Assembly: GCF_005938385.1 (NCBI RefSeq)
Contig: NZ_VCRA01000035.1
Location: 1-64,000 of the forward strand
Direction of reading: 5' to 3'
DNA: 64,000 nucleotides
From: Paenibacillus mesophilus
GTDB taxonomy: Bacteria; Bacillota; Bacilli; Paenibacillales; NBRC-103111
In this document: piece by piece, positions 25,312-34,900 of the stretch
Numbering within the stretch: the stretch's first letter is position 1
Layout: each line of letters starts with the position of its first letter
The notes under the pieces: generated by a model
The model's database searches: none
Seen by the model: the letters and a program-made list of their open reading frames with translations, nothing else
Told to the model about the DNA's origin: nothing
Translations under genes and position numbers: made by a program

Positions 25312-28300
25312 TTGCAATCATTGATCCGCGCATTTTCTGAGGATCGCGAATTTGTATCGATTGTCACCGGCATCGAATCGGGCATGCGGGAGCAGCTCGT
25401 ATCGGGCTTGGCCGGCTCTTCGCGGCAAGTGTTTATTTCCGCGCTCGCCGACAAGCTGAAACGGCCCGTATTCGTGGTGACGCATAACATGTTCTCGGCG
25501 CAAAAAATGACCGAGGACTTATTGGAATGCTTACCCGAAGAGCAGGTGCTGCTCTATCCGGCCAATGAGCTGATGGTCACGGAGGCGGCTGTGGCAAGTC
25601 CGGAGACGCTCGCTCAGCGCATCGACGCCCTAACCCGTCTGGCCGCCGGGTTCAGAGGCGTATGTGTGGTGCCTTTCGCCGGAGTGCGCAAGCTGCTGCC
25701 TCCGAGCGCCGTTTTCCGCGAGGCGCAGTTTGCGATCAAGGTCGGCGAGACCATCGATCTGGATTCGCTGCTGCAGCGAATGGTGGAGCTCGGGTACGAA
25801 CGGGTCGAGCGTGTGGAGTCCAAGGGCGAAATGAGCGTGCGCGGGGGAATTCTCGACTTTTACCCGCTGACATCCGAGACGCCTTACCGGGTGGAGCTGT
25901 TCGATGTGGAGGTAGACTCGATTCGCAGCTTCGACGCGGCCGATCAGCGCTCCATCGATAAGCTTTCGTCGGTCGTCATTACGCCCTGCAAGGAATTAAT
26001 CGCCGAAAGAAAACGCTTCCAAAATGCGGCGCAGCACGCCTTCGATCTGCTTCAGGATCAGCTCGCGAGAATGACCGATCGTCAAGTGAAGGACCGGCTG
26101 AAGGAAGAAATCGGCCATGAAATCGAACGGATGCGCGACCACCAATTTTTTACCGGCTTGTACAAATATGTCGGCTTGTTGTATCCGGAGCGGCATACGC
26201 TCATGGACTACATTCCGAAGGACGCGATTCTCGTCATCGACGAACCGAGCCGGCTGCTCGAGACGTCCAAGCAGCTGGAGCGGGATGAAGCGGAGTGGAT
26301 GACGAACCTGCTTCAAGAGGGCAAATCGCTGCCGGGCTTCGTCATGTCCAAATCGTACGAGTCGATTTTGCACCGGACCGCGTATCCGACCTTGTACGTT
26401 TCTTTGTTCTTGCGCCAAGTTCCGCAAACCCAGCCGCAGAACATCGTCAATTTCATGTGCCGGGCGATGCAAAATTTCCATGGTCAGATGAATGTGCTCA
26501 AGTCGGAGATGGAACGCTGGAAAAAGACCGGGGCTCGCGTCATGGTGCTGGCCAACGGCGAAGAGCGGGTAGATCGGGTGCGCCGCGTTCTCGGCGATTA
26601 CGAGATCGAGGAGCCTGCCATCCTGAACGGAAATTTGCAGGCCGGCTTCGAGCTGCCATCCATTCATTTGGTCGTCATTACCGAAGGCGAGATGTTCACC
26701 CAGAAAAACCGCAAAGTGCGCAAAATCGATAAAAAAATCGACAATGCGGAGCGGATCAAAAGCTACAGCGAGCTGAAGGTGGGCGATTACGTTGTTCACG
26801 TCAACCACGGCATCGGCAAATACGTCGGTATCGGTACGCTCGAGGTAGGCGGTATTCATAAAGACTACATGCATATTTTGTACGCCGGCGGCGATAAGCT
26901 GTCCGTACCGATCGATCAAATCGATCTGATCCAGAAGTATGTGGGCTCCGAGGAAAAGGAGCCGAAAGTTTACAAGCTCGGCGGAGCGGACTGGGCCAAA
27001 GTCAAGAACAAGGTGCGCAGCACGGTTCAGGATATCGCCGACGATCTGATCAAGCTGTATGCCGAACGGCAGGTGGCATCCGGGTACGGATTCAACAAGG
27101 ACACGACGTACCAGCAGGAGTTCGAGGGTATGTTTCCTTATGACGAGACGCCGGACCAGCTGCGCGCGATCGAGGAAATTAAGAAGGATATGGAACTTTC
27201 CAGGCCGATGGACCGTTTATTATGCGGGGACGTCGGCTACGGCAAGACGGAAGTGGCGGTGCGGGCAGCGTTCAAAGCGGCGATCGACAACAAGCAGGTG
27301 GCGGTGCTCGTGCCGACGACGATTTTGGCCCAGCAGCACTACGAGACGTTCCGCGAACGGTTCGCGGACTACCCGATCAACATCAAGGTGTTGAGCCGGT
27401 TCCGCTCGCAGAAGGAGCAGAAGGAAACGATCAAGGGCGTCAAGCAGGGAACGGTCGATATCGTGATCGGCACGCACCGGCTGTTGTCCCAGGATCTCAT
27501 CTTCAAAGACTTGGGACTGCTTATCGTCGACGAGGAGCAGCGTTTCGGCGTATCGCACAAGGAGAAACTGAAGCGGCTGAAAACGAACGTCGACGTGCTG
27601 ACGCTGACCGCAACGCCGATCCCGCGCACACTCCACATGTCGATGCTCGGCGTCCGCGATTTGTCGGTTATCGAGACGCCGCCCGAGAACCGGTTTCCGG
27701 TGCAAACGTACGTGGTCGAGCACAGCAACGCCCTTGTCCGGGAGGCGATCGAGAGGGAGCTCGCGAGAAACGGACAAGTGTACTATTTGTTCAACCGGGT
27801 GCAGGGGATCAATCAGATGGCGGAGCAAATTTCGTTCCTGGTCCCGGATGCGAAGGTCGGCGTAGCTCACGGTCAAATGTCCGAGCAGGAGCTGGAGCGG
27901 ACGATTCTCGACTTCCTGGACGGCGAATACGATGTGCTCGTCAGCACGAGCATCATCGAAACCGGCGTTGATATTCCCAATGTAAATACGCTGGTCGTGC
28001 ACGATGCGGACAAAATGGGCTTATCCCAGCTGTATCAGCTTCGCGGGCGGGTAGGACGGTCGAACCGGATCGCGTACGCGTATTTCACGTATCAGCGCGA
28101 TAAAGTGCTGACGGAAGTGGCGGAGAAGCGGCTGCAGGCGATCAAGGAATTTACGGAGCTCGGCTCCGGGTTCAAGATCGCGATGCGCGATTTGGCGATC
28201 CGCGGAGCGGGCAATTTGCTCGGCGCGGAACAGCACGGGTTTATCGCGTCGGTCGGCTTCGATCTGTACACGCAAATGCTCGGCGAGGAAATCGCCAAGC

Positions 28301-28833
28301 GGAAGGCGGAAATGCACGGCGAGCAGCCTGCGGAGAAGGTCGCGGCGGCTACCCAGATCGAGCTTACGCTCGACGCCTATTTACCGTCCGACTATATTTA
28401 TGATAGTATGCAGAAGATCGAGATTTACAAGAAAGTGGCCAACATCAAGACGCTTGAAGAAGCGAAAGACATGTACGAGGAAATAGAGGATCGATTCGGC
28501 AATTTGCCTCAGGCGGTATTGAATCTGCTTGCTGTGGCCCGGTTGAAGGTGTACGGGGCCGATTATGCGATAGAGTCGATTTCGCAAAAGGGAGATGATA
28601 TTCAGCTCAAAATCCGCTCAAGCGAAAACGGCAATCTGGACGGCCAGCGGCTTCATGCCCTTTCCTCGCAGTTCGAGGGCAGGATCAAGCTCGTGCCCGG
28701 ACCGCAGATCGTCATCCAGATGAAATGCAAGGGATTAAAGCCAGAAGACTCCATCGAAATGCTGGAGCGATTTTTGGTACAATACAAAGAGGCTTTGAAA
28801 TCGAAAGGAGAGTTGCGCCATGTTGCCAATTAA
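25312..28833 (+). CDS. mfd: transcription-repair coupling factor Mfd
   Basis: An 1173-residue DNA translocase that removes stalled RNA polymerase and recruits UvrA. Domains in order: UvrB-homology region (~1-350), RNA polymerase interaction domain (~480-560, DYVVHVNHGIGKYVGIGTLE), RecG-like helicase and the C-terminal TRCF domain. Helicase motifs: Walker A LLCGDVGYGKTEVA, DEEQRFGVSHKE and TATPIPRTLHMS. Start is TTG 25312 behind AAAGGAGTG. The end overlaps the next gene by 14 bases. Full length. Confidence 0.97.
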   Translation: MQSLIRAFSEDREFVSIVTGIESGMREQLVSGLAGSSRQVFISALADKLKRPVFVVTHNMFSAQKMTEDLLECLPEEQVLLYPANELMVTEAAVASPETLAQRIDALTRLAAGFRGVCVVPFAGVRKLLPPSAVFREAQFAIKVGETIDLDSLLQRMVELGYERVERVESKGEMSVRGGILDFYPLTSETPYRVELFDVEVDSIRSFDAADQRSIDKLSSVVITPCKELIAERKRFQNAAQHAFDLLQDQLARMTDRQVKDRLKEEIGHEIERMRDHQFFTGLYKYVGLLYPERHTLMDYIPKDAILVIDEPSRLLETSKQLERDEAEWMTNLLQEGKSLPGFVMSKSYESILHRTAYPTLYVSLFLRQVPQTQPQNIVNFMCRAMQNFHGQMNVLKSEMERWKKTGARVMVLANGEERVDRVRRVLGDYEIEEPAILNGNLQAGFELPSIHLVVITEGEMFTQKNRKVRKIDKKIDNAERIKSYSELKVGDYVVHVNHGIGKYVGIGTLEVGGIHKDYMHILYAGGDKLSVPIDQIDLIQKYVGSEEKEPKVYKLGGADWAKVKNKVRSTVQDIADDLIKLYAERQVASGYGFNKDTTYQQEFEGMFPYDETPDQLRAIEEIKKDMELSRPMDRLLCGDVGYGKTEVAVRAAFKAAIDNKQVAVLVPTTILAQQHYETFRERFADYPINIKVLSRFRSQKEQKETIKGVKQGTVDIVIGTHRLLSQDLIFKDLGLLIVDEEQRFGVSHKEKLKRLKTNVDVLTLTATPIPRTLHMSMLGVRDLSVIETPPENRFPVQTYVVEHSNALVREAIERELARNGQVYYLFNRVQGINQMAEQISFLVPDAKVGVAHGQMSEQELERTILDFLDGEYDVLVSTSIIETGVDIPNVNTLVVHDADKMGLSQLYQLRGRVGRSNRIAYAYFTYQRDKVLTEVAEKRLQAIKEFTELGSGFKIAMRDLAIRGAGNLLGAEQHGFIASVGFDLYTQMLGEEIAKRKAEMHGEQPAEKVAAATQIELTLDAYLPSDYIYDSMQKIEIYKKVANIKTLEEAKDMYEEIEDRFGNLPQAVLNLLAVARLKVYGADYAIESISQKGDDIQLKIRSSENGNLDGQRLHALSSQFEGRIKLVPGPQIVIQMKCKGLKPEDSIEMLERFLVQYKEALKSKGELRHVAN

Positions 28834-29914
28834 CCGCAGCAAGACCGCTCGCCGGCTGTCCGTCGCATTAGCGGCGGTAGTCGTAGCGGCGATGGCCTTG
28901 ACCGGGTGCGGTAAAGATAAAAATGCTGCAAGCGGAGCCGGAAGCACGGAAGTAGTCGCCACCTATAAAGAGGGCGGGAAAGTAACGAGAGGCGAATACG
29001 ATTCGTTCGTCGGCTCGGTCAAATTTTTCAACCCGATGTACGCCCAGTTTGACACGGATCCGACGTTCCAGGATTATATGATGAAGCAGCTGATCGGCTT
29101 CAAGGTGCTTGGAGCCAAAGTGGACGAGCAGTCGAAGAAGGACGCAGACAAGAAAACGCAAGAACAGATGGATCAGATCAAGAAGTACTTCGAGCAGCAG
29201 GGCGGAGACAAGAATGCGTTCGACAATCAGCTGAAGACGGCCAATCTGAAGCAGGACGATATTAAAGATTATATTTATAAAAGCTTGATCGTGCTTGGCG
29301 ACGCCGAGAAGAAAGTGACCGACGACAAAGTAAAGGCTAAGTATGACGAGAACGCCGCAGCGAATGCCTATACGGTCGCTACAGTCAGCCACATCCTCGT
29401 ATCGCTTAAGGACGAGAATCAGGAGAAAGACATTCGTACGAAGGACGAAGCGCTCAAGCGGGCTCAGGAAGTGAAGCAGAAGGTGGATGCCGGCGGCGAT
29501 TTCGCGGCGCTCGCCAAAGAGTTTTCCGACGACGGCGGATCGAAAAACAACGGCGGCAAATACGAAAACGCCGAAGTAAGCCAATGGGTCGAAGGCTTCA
29601 AGAAAGCCGCAATCGAATTGCCGATCGGCAAAGTCAGCGATCCGGTCGAGACCGAATTCGGCTATCATATCATGAAGGTTGAGTCGCGCTCGACGAAGAC
29701 GTTCGATCAAGTGAAGGAGCAGATCAAATCGGAGCTGGCCGAGATGCAAGTATCGGACTTTATCGAGAAGGATTTGCCCGCTATGATCGAGAAAATCGAC
29801 ACGGACAAGCTTCCTAAGGCGGCCCCAGCCCCTTCAACGCCGGGAGCGGGAACTACTCCGAATTTGACGACCCCGGCTCCGTCCGGAACCGAGCAGCAGC
29901 CTGCTGCCAAATAA
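28820..29914 (+). CDS. PpiC-type (parvulin) foldase lipoprotein, PrsA/SurA-like
   Basis: A 364-residue secreted lipoprotein. The signal peptide ends in the lipobox ALTGC (cysteine near residue 30). A SurA_N-like helical region follows, rich in lysine and aspartate. The parvulin domain is at ~170-300 (TVATVSHILVSLKDENQ; FAALAKEFSDDGGSKNNGGK; ETEFGYHIMKVESR). The tail is proline- and threonine-rich. It would assist folding of exported proteins outside the membrane. ATG 28820 follows AAAGGAGAG and overlaps mfd. A second PpiC protein is encoded at 58508. Confidence 0.9.
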   Translation: MLPINRSKTARRLSVALAAVVVAAMALTGCGKDKNAASGAGSTEVVATYKEGGKVTRGEYDSFVGSVKFFNPMYAQFDTDPTFQDYMMKQLIGFKVLGAKVDEQSKKDADKKTQEQMDQIKKYFEQQGGDKNAFDNQLKTANLKQDDIKDYIYKSLIVLGDAEKKVTDDKVKAKYDENAAANAYTVATVSHILVSLKDENQEKDIRTKDEALKRAQEVKQKVDAGGDFAALAKEFSDDGGSKNNGGKYENAEVSQWVEGFKKAAIELPIGKVSDPVETEFGYHIMKVESRSTKTFDQVKEQIKSELAEMQVSDFIEKDLPAMIEKIDTDKLPKAAPAPSTPGAGTTPNLTTPAPSGTEQQPAAK

Positions 29915-29930
29915 TGCCGATATAGCCCAA

Positions 29931-29964
29931 GACGTCCGGTTTTCCGGACGTCTTTTCTTTTTTC
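29931..29964 (+). terminator. terminator after the PpiC lipoprotein gene
   Basis: GACGTCCGG (29931-29939) pairs perfectly with CCGGACGTC (29944-29952), followed by TTTTCTTTTTT. Confidence 0.9.
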
Positions 29965-30110
29965 CCTCCCTGTATAAGAAAATGGGAGCAGTAACATACT
30001 ATGGGCAGACAATAAAGTTAACAAAAAGCCTCCTGCAAGGATTAGCGGATATTGCATACCCATCCAGTCGTATTTAAAACTCTTCATTGGAAAGTGAGGC
30101 ATCCAGAATT

Positions 30111-30653
30111 ATGAAAGCAACTGGAATTGTTCGTCGGATCGATGATTTGGGCAGGGTCGTTATACCGAAAGAAATTCGCCGCACGCTCAGAATCCGCGAA
30201 GGAGATCCGCTGGAAATATTCGTGGACCGCGACGGTGAAGTCATATTGAAGAAATATTCCCCGATCGGCGAGCTCGGCGATTTTGCCAAAGAATACGCCG
30301 AATCGCTATACGAGAGCACGAACCATATTACGATTATCTCCGACCGGGATTCGGTCATTGCCGTAGCCGGAGGGTCCAAGAAAGAATACTTGGAGAAGCA
30401 AATCGGGTCGATAGTCGAATCCAGCATGGAAAACCGCAAAACGTCGCTCGAGACGAACTCCGGGCAATACGAACTATGCAAAGATTTGAACGAAACGTAC
30501 AGCTCCTTCGTAATCGCGCCGATCGTAGCCGGCGGAGATCCGATCGGTTCCGTCATCTTGGTCAGCAAAGACGAGAACGTCAAGATGGGGCAGATGGAAA
30601 TGAAGATGGCGGAGACGGCTGCGGGTTTTCTGGCCAAGCAGATGGAACAGTAG
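30111..30653 (+). CDS. spoVT: stage V sporulation regulator SpoVT
   Basis: A 180-residue transcription factor. The AbrB-like swapped-hairpin domain (MKATGIVRRIDDLGRVVIPK) is followed by a C-terminal GAF-like domain (~60-178). SpoVT modulates sigma-G-dependent genes in the forespore. ATG 30111 is about nine bases behind AAAGTGAGG; an upstream GTG at 30087 lies before that site. The TAG stop codon (30651-30653) directly abuts the inverted-repeat element at 30654. In B. subtilis spoVT also follows mfd. Confidence 0.94.
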   Translation: MKATGIVRRIDDLGRVVIPKEIRRTLRIREGDPLEIFVDRDGEVILKKYSPIGELGDFAKEYAESLYESTNHITIISDRDSVIAVAGGSKKEYLEKQIGSIVESSMENRKTSLETNSGQYELCKDLNETYSSFVIAPIVAGGDPIGSVILVSKDENVKMGQMEMKMAETAAGFLAKQMEQ

Positions 30654-30751
30654 GGAACTTTAACGGAATTACCACCCTGACTGATGACCGGGGCTTTGTG
30701 ACCCGGCAACACGGCCGTCAGAGAGCAGGTACGTTATTCCGTTAAAGTTCC
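30654..30751. mobile_element. MITE-like inverted-repeat element, copy 1
   Basis: A 98-base element bounded by perfect 16-base terminal inverted repeats (GGAACTTTAACGGAAT at 30654-30669, reverse complement at 30736-30751). The interior can also pair, so the whole unit could fold as one long hairpin. It encodes no transposase. TAG occurs on both sides (30651-30653 and 30752-30754), a possible 3-base target duplication. Copy 2, in opposite orientation, is at 37072-37170. Confidence 0.8.
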
Positions 30752-30770
30752 TAGGCGGTACACGAACAAA

Positions 30771-30805
30771 GGCTTCCCGGCGAACCGAACCGGGGAGTCT
30801 TTTTT
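30771..30805 (+). terminator. terminator downstream of spoVT and the element
   Basis: GGCTTCCCGG (30771-30780) pairs with CCGGGGAGTC (30790-30799) using two wobbles, followed by six T. Confidence 0.7.
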
Positions 30806-30954
30806 GGATACTAGGGTTTATTTCGGGGGCCCCGCAAAGTACTTGGAACAAGCTTCGAAGCAAGGCTGCACTTTGTGGGGTTATTTTGGATGGCGAAACT
30901 TGACGGCGCTTTGTGGGGGGATATAATAAAGGCGTGGTGTGAAAGGGGAATCGT

Positions 30955-32610
30955 ATGCAGCAAAGCCCGAACCCGCCCCCGATGCCCGGCAGGGCGATCG
31001 TCAAGGGCGCTTTTGTGCTTGGGGCGGCGGCCGTCGTGTCCAAGCTGCTCGGCACAATGCAAAAAATCCCGCTTCAGAACGTGGCGGGAGACAGCGTGTT
31101 CGGTATTTACAATGCGGTGTATCCGCTTTATACGTTGATTTTGTTTCTGGCTACGGCCGGATTCCCGGTGGCGGTATCCCGCTTTGTAGCCGAGGAAAGC
31201 GCCCGTGGTTCCGCCCGCGGAGCGCGCGGCGTATTGAGAATGGCGCTCGTGCTGTCGGCGGCGACGGGGCTCGCCTGCTTTATCCTGCTGTACTTCGGAG
31301 CCGGCATGCTCGCGTCGTGGATCGGCGACCGTCAGACCGAAGCCGCTCTGCGCAGCGTATCGTTCGCTTTGTTTTTCGTTCCCTTGATGGCAACGCTGAG
31401 AGGATACTTTCAAGGTTTGGGCGATATGGCCCCGACGGGTGTCTCGCAAGTAGCCGAGCAGCTGATCCGCGTGGCGGTCATGGTAGTCTTGCTGATCATT
31501 CTCGCCCAGGCGGGCGCACCGGACGCGGACATTGCCGCGGGTGCGACGCTCGGATCGGCGGCAGGGGCATTGGCCGGTCTGCTCGTCATGTGCGGCTACT
31601 GGATCTCGCATCGAAAGAAGGAGGGGCGGCGGCAAACCGATGATTCCGACACGCGGCGTACGGGCTCGGCTGAACGTGTCGGATACCGGAGATTTGTCGC
31701 TTACGCGCTGCCGATCTGCCTCGGCTCCATCGTGCTGCCGATGCTGACGCTGGCGGATACGTTTACAGTGCCGAGACTGCTGATGCAGAGCGGCTTGAGC
31801 AATGCCGAAGCGATGGCGCGATTCGGCTTGTACAATCACGGTCTTCCTCTTGTCCAGCTTGTGGCGATGATCGTCTCCTCCATGTCGGTGGCGCTCGTTC
31901 CCGCCATATCCGAAGCGAGGGCGAGAGGTGCGCTGGCGGAAGTGCGCGGCAGCGCATCCGCGTCTCTGCGGCTCACGTGGCTGATAGGGCTGGCCGCGTC
32001 CGCCGGGATGGCTGTAACGGCGATCCCGTTGAACGTAATGTTCTACAAGGATGCGGCGGGATACGTCACGATGATGATTCTCGCCTGTACGACTGTGTTC
32101 AGCGTCGTTCAGATCGTGTCCGGAGCCATTCTGCAGGGCATGGGCGCGGAGCGGGCTACCGCTTATCATCTGCTCGCCGCCGCGGCGATTAAGGTCGGAT
32201 TGAACCTGTGGCTCGTACCCCGATGGGGGATTGAAGGAGCCGCGGTTTCCGCAGTGGCCGCGTATGCCGCCGCCGCCGGACTGAACTTGCTGCGGCTTAG
32301 CCGGATTCGGTTAATCAGCTTGTCCTGGCGCGATTATGCCGTCAAGCCGCTGCTCTCCACCGCAGTAATGGCGATCGTAACCGCTGCCGTTCTGTTCGCA
32401 GTCGACCGGATTTTGCTGCATGCTCTCCCGGAGTTTTCCTATAGAGGGAGACAAACGGTCGTTGCCTTAGTCTCCGTCATGTGCGGAGCATCCGTCTTTG
32501 GCGTCATGCTGTTCCGTACCGGCGCCGTCAGCGCGAACGAGCTTGCGGCCGTACCGAAGCTCGGGGCGAAGCTGCTCCCGGTTTTGCGCAAATGGCGCAT
32601 TTTACAATAG
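30955..32610 (+). CDS. SpoVB/YabM-type polysaccharide (lipid II) flippase family protein
   Basis: A 551-residue polytopic membrane protein of the MOP/MVF family with about 14 hydrophobic segments. The N-terminus has the family motif AAVVSKLLGTMQKIPLQNVA. Internal stretches include GVSQVAEQLIRVAVMVVLL and LPICLGSIVLPMLTLADTF. Relatives flip lipid-linked precursors such as lipid II; SpoVB functions in spore cortex synthesis. Position between spoVT and mazG equals that of B. subtilis yabM, so YabM may be the better orthologue. ATG 30955 follows GAAAGGGGA. Confidence 0.88.
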   Translation: MQQSPNPPPMPGRAIVKGAFVLGAAAVVSKLLGTMQKIPLQNVAGDSVFGIYNAVYPLYTLILFLATAGFPVAVSRFVAEESARGSARGARGVLRMALVLSAATGLACFILLYFGAGMLASWIGDRQTEAALRSVSFALFFVPLMATLRGYFQGLGDMAPTGVSQVAEQLIRVAVMVVLLIILAQAGAPDADIAAGATLGSAAGALAGLLVMCGYWISHRKKEGRRQTDDSDTRRTGSAERVGYRRFVAYALPICLGSIVLPMLTLADTFTVPRLLMQSGLSNAEAMARFGLYNHGLPLVQLVAMIVSSMSVALVPAISEARARGALAEVRGSASASLRLTWLIGLAASAGMAVTAIPLNVMFYKDAAGYVTMMILACTTVFSVVQIVSGAILQGMGAERATAYHLLAAAAIKVGLNLWLVPRWGIEGAAVSAVAAYAAAAGLNLLRLSRIRLISLSWRDYAVKPLLSTAVMAIVTAAVLFAVDRILLHALPEFSYRGRQTVVALVSVMCGASVFGVMLFRTGAVSANELAAVPKLGAKLLPVLRKWRILQ

Positions 32611-32626
32611 CTGAAGGAGGCTTACG

Positions 32627-34117
32627 ATGTCCCCGTCTATTACCGTAGTAGGGCTTGGTTCCGGAGACGAGAACCAGCTTACGCTAGGCGTCTGGAAAAA
32701 GCTGCAGGCGGCCGATCCCTTATATGTGCGCACGGACAAACACCCGGTTGTCGATTTTCTGAGGACAAACGGTGTAACGGTCCAGTCGTTTGACGGGCTT
32801 TACGAAGCGCACCGTTCTTTTGCCGAAGTCTATGATTCCATCGTGGACGAGCTGCTCCGAATGGCCCGTACCTCGCAGCAAGCGGTCGTATACGCGGTTC
32901 CCGGCCATCCGATGGTGGCCGAATCGACGACCCGGCTGCTTCGCGAGCGCTGTGCGAGCGAGGAAGTCGAGCTGACCGTCGCCGGAGGCGAAAGCTTCCT
33001 CGACCAAGCGTTCTCGCGGTTCGGATTCGATCCGATCGAAGGCTTCGCTTTATTCGATGCGACCGCGCTTCCGGCCGGCGGAGCGGGATATGAGCCCCGC
33101 ATGCACGCGCTTATCGCGCAAGTGTACGATTCGCATACGGCGTCGGACGTCAAGCTGTTTCTGATGAACGCGCTGCCCGACGAACACGAAGTCGTAGTCG
33201 GACACGAGCTCGGGGTGGCCGGACGGGAGCGGATCGTCCGGGTGCCGCTGTACGAGCTGGATCGTCTGGACGGGTACGGGAACTTGTCGCTCGTATGGGT
33301 CCCGCGCACGGAGGAGGAGTCGGTGCGCAACCGCACATTCGAGAGGCTGCGTGAAATTGTCGATATTCTCCGCAGTCCGGAGGGGTGTCCGTGGGACCGG
33401 GAACAGACGCATGCCAGCATTCGCAAAAACTTGATCGAGGAAACGTACGAGGTGCTGGAAACGATCGACGACGACGACCCTGCGGCGATGTGCGAAGAGC
33501 TCGGCGACCTGCTGCTGCAAATTATGCTCCACAGCCAAATGGAAGCGGAGACGGGAGCGTTCGACGTCTATGACGTGATCGCGGGGCTGAACGACAAGCT
33601 GATCCGACGCCACCCCCACGTGTTCGGGGAGCTCGGGGCGGACGATGCGGACGAGGCGCTGCGCAACTGGAACGAGATGAAGGCGGAGGAGAAGCGGAGC
33701 AAAGGCATAGATGTGGAGCAGCTATCCGTGCTCGCGGGTGTCCCGAGAGATTTGCCGGGGCTCATGAAGGCGTACAAGCTGCAGAAGAAGGCGGCCCAGG
33801 TCGGTTTCGACTGGGAACGGACGGAAGAGGTGTACGCCAAGATCGAGGAGGAGCTGGCGGAGCTGAAGGAAGCTTCCGACGAGGAACGGTCGGGGGAACT
33901 CGGCGATTTGTTGTTTGCTGTTGTCAATTTGGCTCGATTTTTGCGGATTGATCCCGAAGAGGCGATTGCGGCGACAAATCGCAAATTTTTGGAAAGATTC
34001 GGCTATATCGAGCGCCAGCTGCGTCTAAAAGGCCAAACTTTTGACCAAACTGGGTTACCGGAGATGGAAAAAATGTGGCAAGAAGCAAAAAAACTTTCGA
34101 AAAATGCAAGATCGTAG
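32627..34117 (+). CDS. mazG: MazG family protein with N-terminal tetrapyrrole methylase domain (YabN)
   Basis: A 496-residue fusion. Residues ~1-220 form a tetrapyrrole/SAM methylase-like domain (SITVVGLGSGDENQL; VVYAVPGHPMVAES). Residues ~240-490 are a MazG NTP pyrophosphohydrolase with repeated EExxE motifs (NLIEETYEVLETIDDDDPAA; EELGDLLLQIMLHSQ; YAKIEEELAELKEASDEE). It probably removes non-canonical nucleotides; the role of the methylase half is unknown. ATG 32627 follows AAGGAGG and lies 16 bases after the flippase gene. Confidence 0.93.
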   Translation: MSPSITVVGLGSGDENQLTLGVWKKLQAADPLYVRTDKHPVVDFLRTNGVTVQSFDGLYEAHRSFAEVYDSIVDELLRMARTSQQAVVYAVPGHPMVAESTTRLLRERCASEEVELTVAGGESFLDQAFSRFGFDPIEGFALFDATALPAGGAGYEPRMHALIAQVYDSHTASDVKLFLMNALPDEHEVVVGHELGVAGRERIVRVPLYELDRLDGYGNLSLVWVPRTEEESVRNRTFERLREIVDILRSPEGCPWDREQTHASIRKNLIEETYEVLETIDDDDPAAMCEELGDLLLQIMLHSQMEAETGAFDVYDVIAGLNDKLIRRHPHVFGELGADDADEALRNWNEMKAEEKRSKGIDVEQLSVLAGVPRDLPGLMKAYKLQKKAAQVGFDWERTEEVYAKIEEELAELKEASDEERSGELGDLLFAVVNLARFLRIDPEEAIAATNRKFLERFGYIERQLRLKGQTFDQTGLPEMEKMWQEAKKLSKNARS

Positions 34118-34229
34118 AAGGAATTTCCGGGCCAACAAAGAATACATACTACCGTACAGGCAAAATGCCCATGCAAACCCAGCTTTCCTTGGGAGAGCTT
34201 CATGCCAACTTTTTAGGAGGAATTAAACG

Positions 34230-34502
34230 ATGAATAAGACAGATCTCGTAAACAACATCGCTACTAAAAGCGGATTGTCCAAAAAGGATGTAGAGTCCGT
34301 ATTGAACAGCTTTCTTGGTGAAGTAACCGACGCTTTGTCGAGCGGCGGCAAAGTTCAACTGATCGGCTTTGGCACGTTCGAAACCCGTACCCGTTCCGGT
34401 CGCACCGGCCGCAACCCGCAAACGGGCCAAGAAATCAAAATCCCGGCATCCAAGGTTCCTGCTTTCAAAGCGGGCAACAAGCTTAAAGAAGCTGTAAAAT
34501 AA
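34230..34502 (+). CDS. hup: HU family DNA-binding protein
   Basis: A 90-residue histone-like HU (MNKTDLVNNIATKSGLSKKD; the arm signature GFGTFETRTRSGRTGRNPQT). It bends and compacts DNA in the nucleoid. ATG 34230 follows TTAGGAGGAA. Its TAA stop overlaps the rqcP ATG (TAATG), so the two are translationally linked. In B. subtilis HU (hbs) is elsewhere, so its place between mazG and rqcP is a local difference. Confidence 0.95.
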   Translation: MNKTDLVNNIATKSGLSKKDVESVLNSFLGEVTDALSSGGKVQLIGFGTFETRTRSGRTGRNPQTGQEIKIPASKVPAFKAGNKLKEAVK

Positions 34503-34762
34503 TGCGTCTCGACAAGTTTCTGAAAGTATCCAGACTCATTAAACGGCGTACGGTCGCCAAGGACGTATCCGACCAAGGTCGAATCTGGATCAACGGAAGG
34601 GAAGCGAAAGCGAGCAGTACCGTAAAGATCGGAGACGAGCTCGTCATCCGATTCGGTCAGAAGAGTGTGACCGTGCGCGTGGAACGAATCGCCGAAACGA
34701 CCCGGAAGGAAGAAGCGGGCGAGATGTATACTGTGCTGAAGGAAGAATCCCATGCGGAATAA
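34502..34762 (+). CDS. rqcP: S4-domain protein RqcP (YabO)
   Basis: An 86-residue S4 RNA-binding protein (MRLDKFLKVSRLIKRRTVAK; GRIWINGREAKASSTVK). In B. subtilis RqcP/YabO helps RqcH add alanine tails during rescue of stalled 50S subunits. ATG 34502 overlaps the hup stop. Position after mazG and before yabP is conserved. Confidence 0.92.
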   Translation: MRLDKFLKVSRLIKRRTVAKDVSDQGRIWINGREAKASSTVKIGDELVIRFGQKSVTVRVERIAETTRKEEAGEMYTVLKEESHAE

Positions 34763-34775
34763 TCCGCATCCAGAG

Positions 34776-34797
34776 ACCGGCCGCAAGGCCGGTTTTC
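34776..34797 (+). terminator. terminator after rqcP
   Basis: ACCGGCC (34776-34782) pairs perfectly with GGCCGGT (34787-34793) around GCAA, followed by a short T-run. Confidence 0.7.
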
Positions 34798-34900
34798 GTG
34801 TCTGTACGGGGCGTTAGCCGCCTGCCGGTCAATCGGTGTTTCTGGTTCTAAAACGAGCCCCCCCACCATAATCTAGTCGTAAGAGGGAGGGGTACATGCC

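Noticed and set aside
30811-32169. 452-residue minus-strand reading frame
   Set aside because: It is antisense to the well-supported SpoVB-type flippase gene; composition is dominated by Arg, His and Gln.
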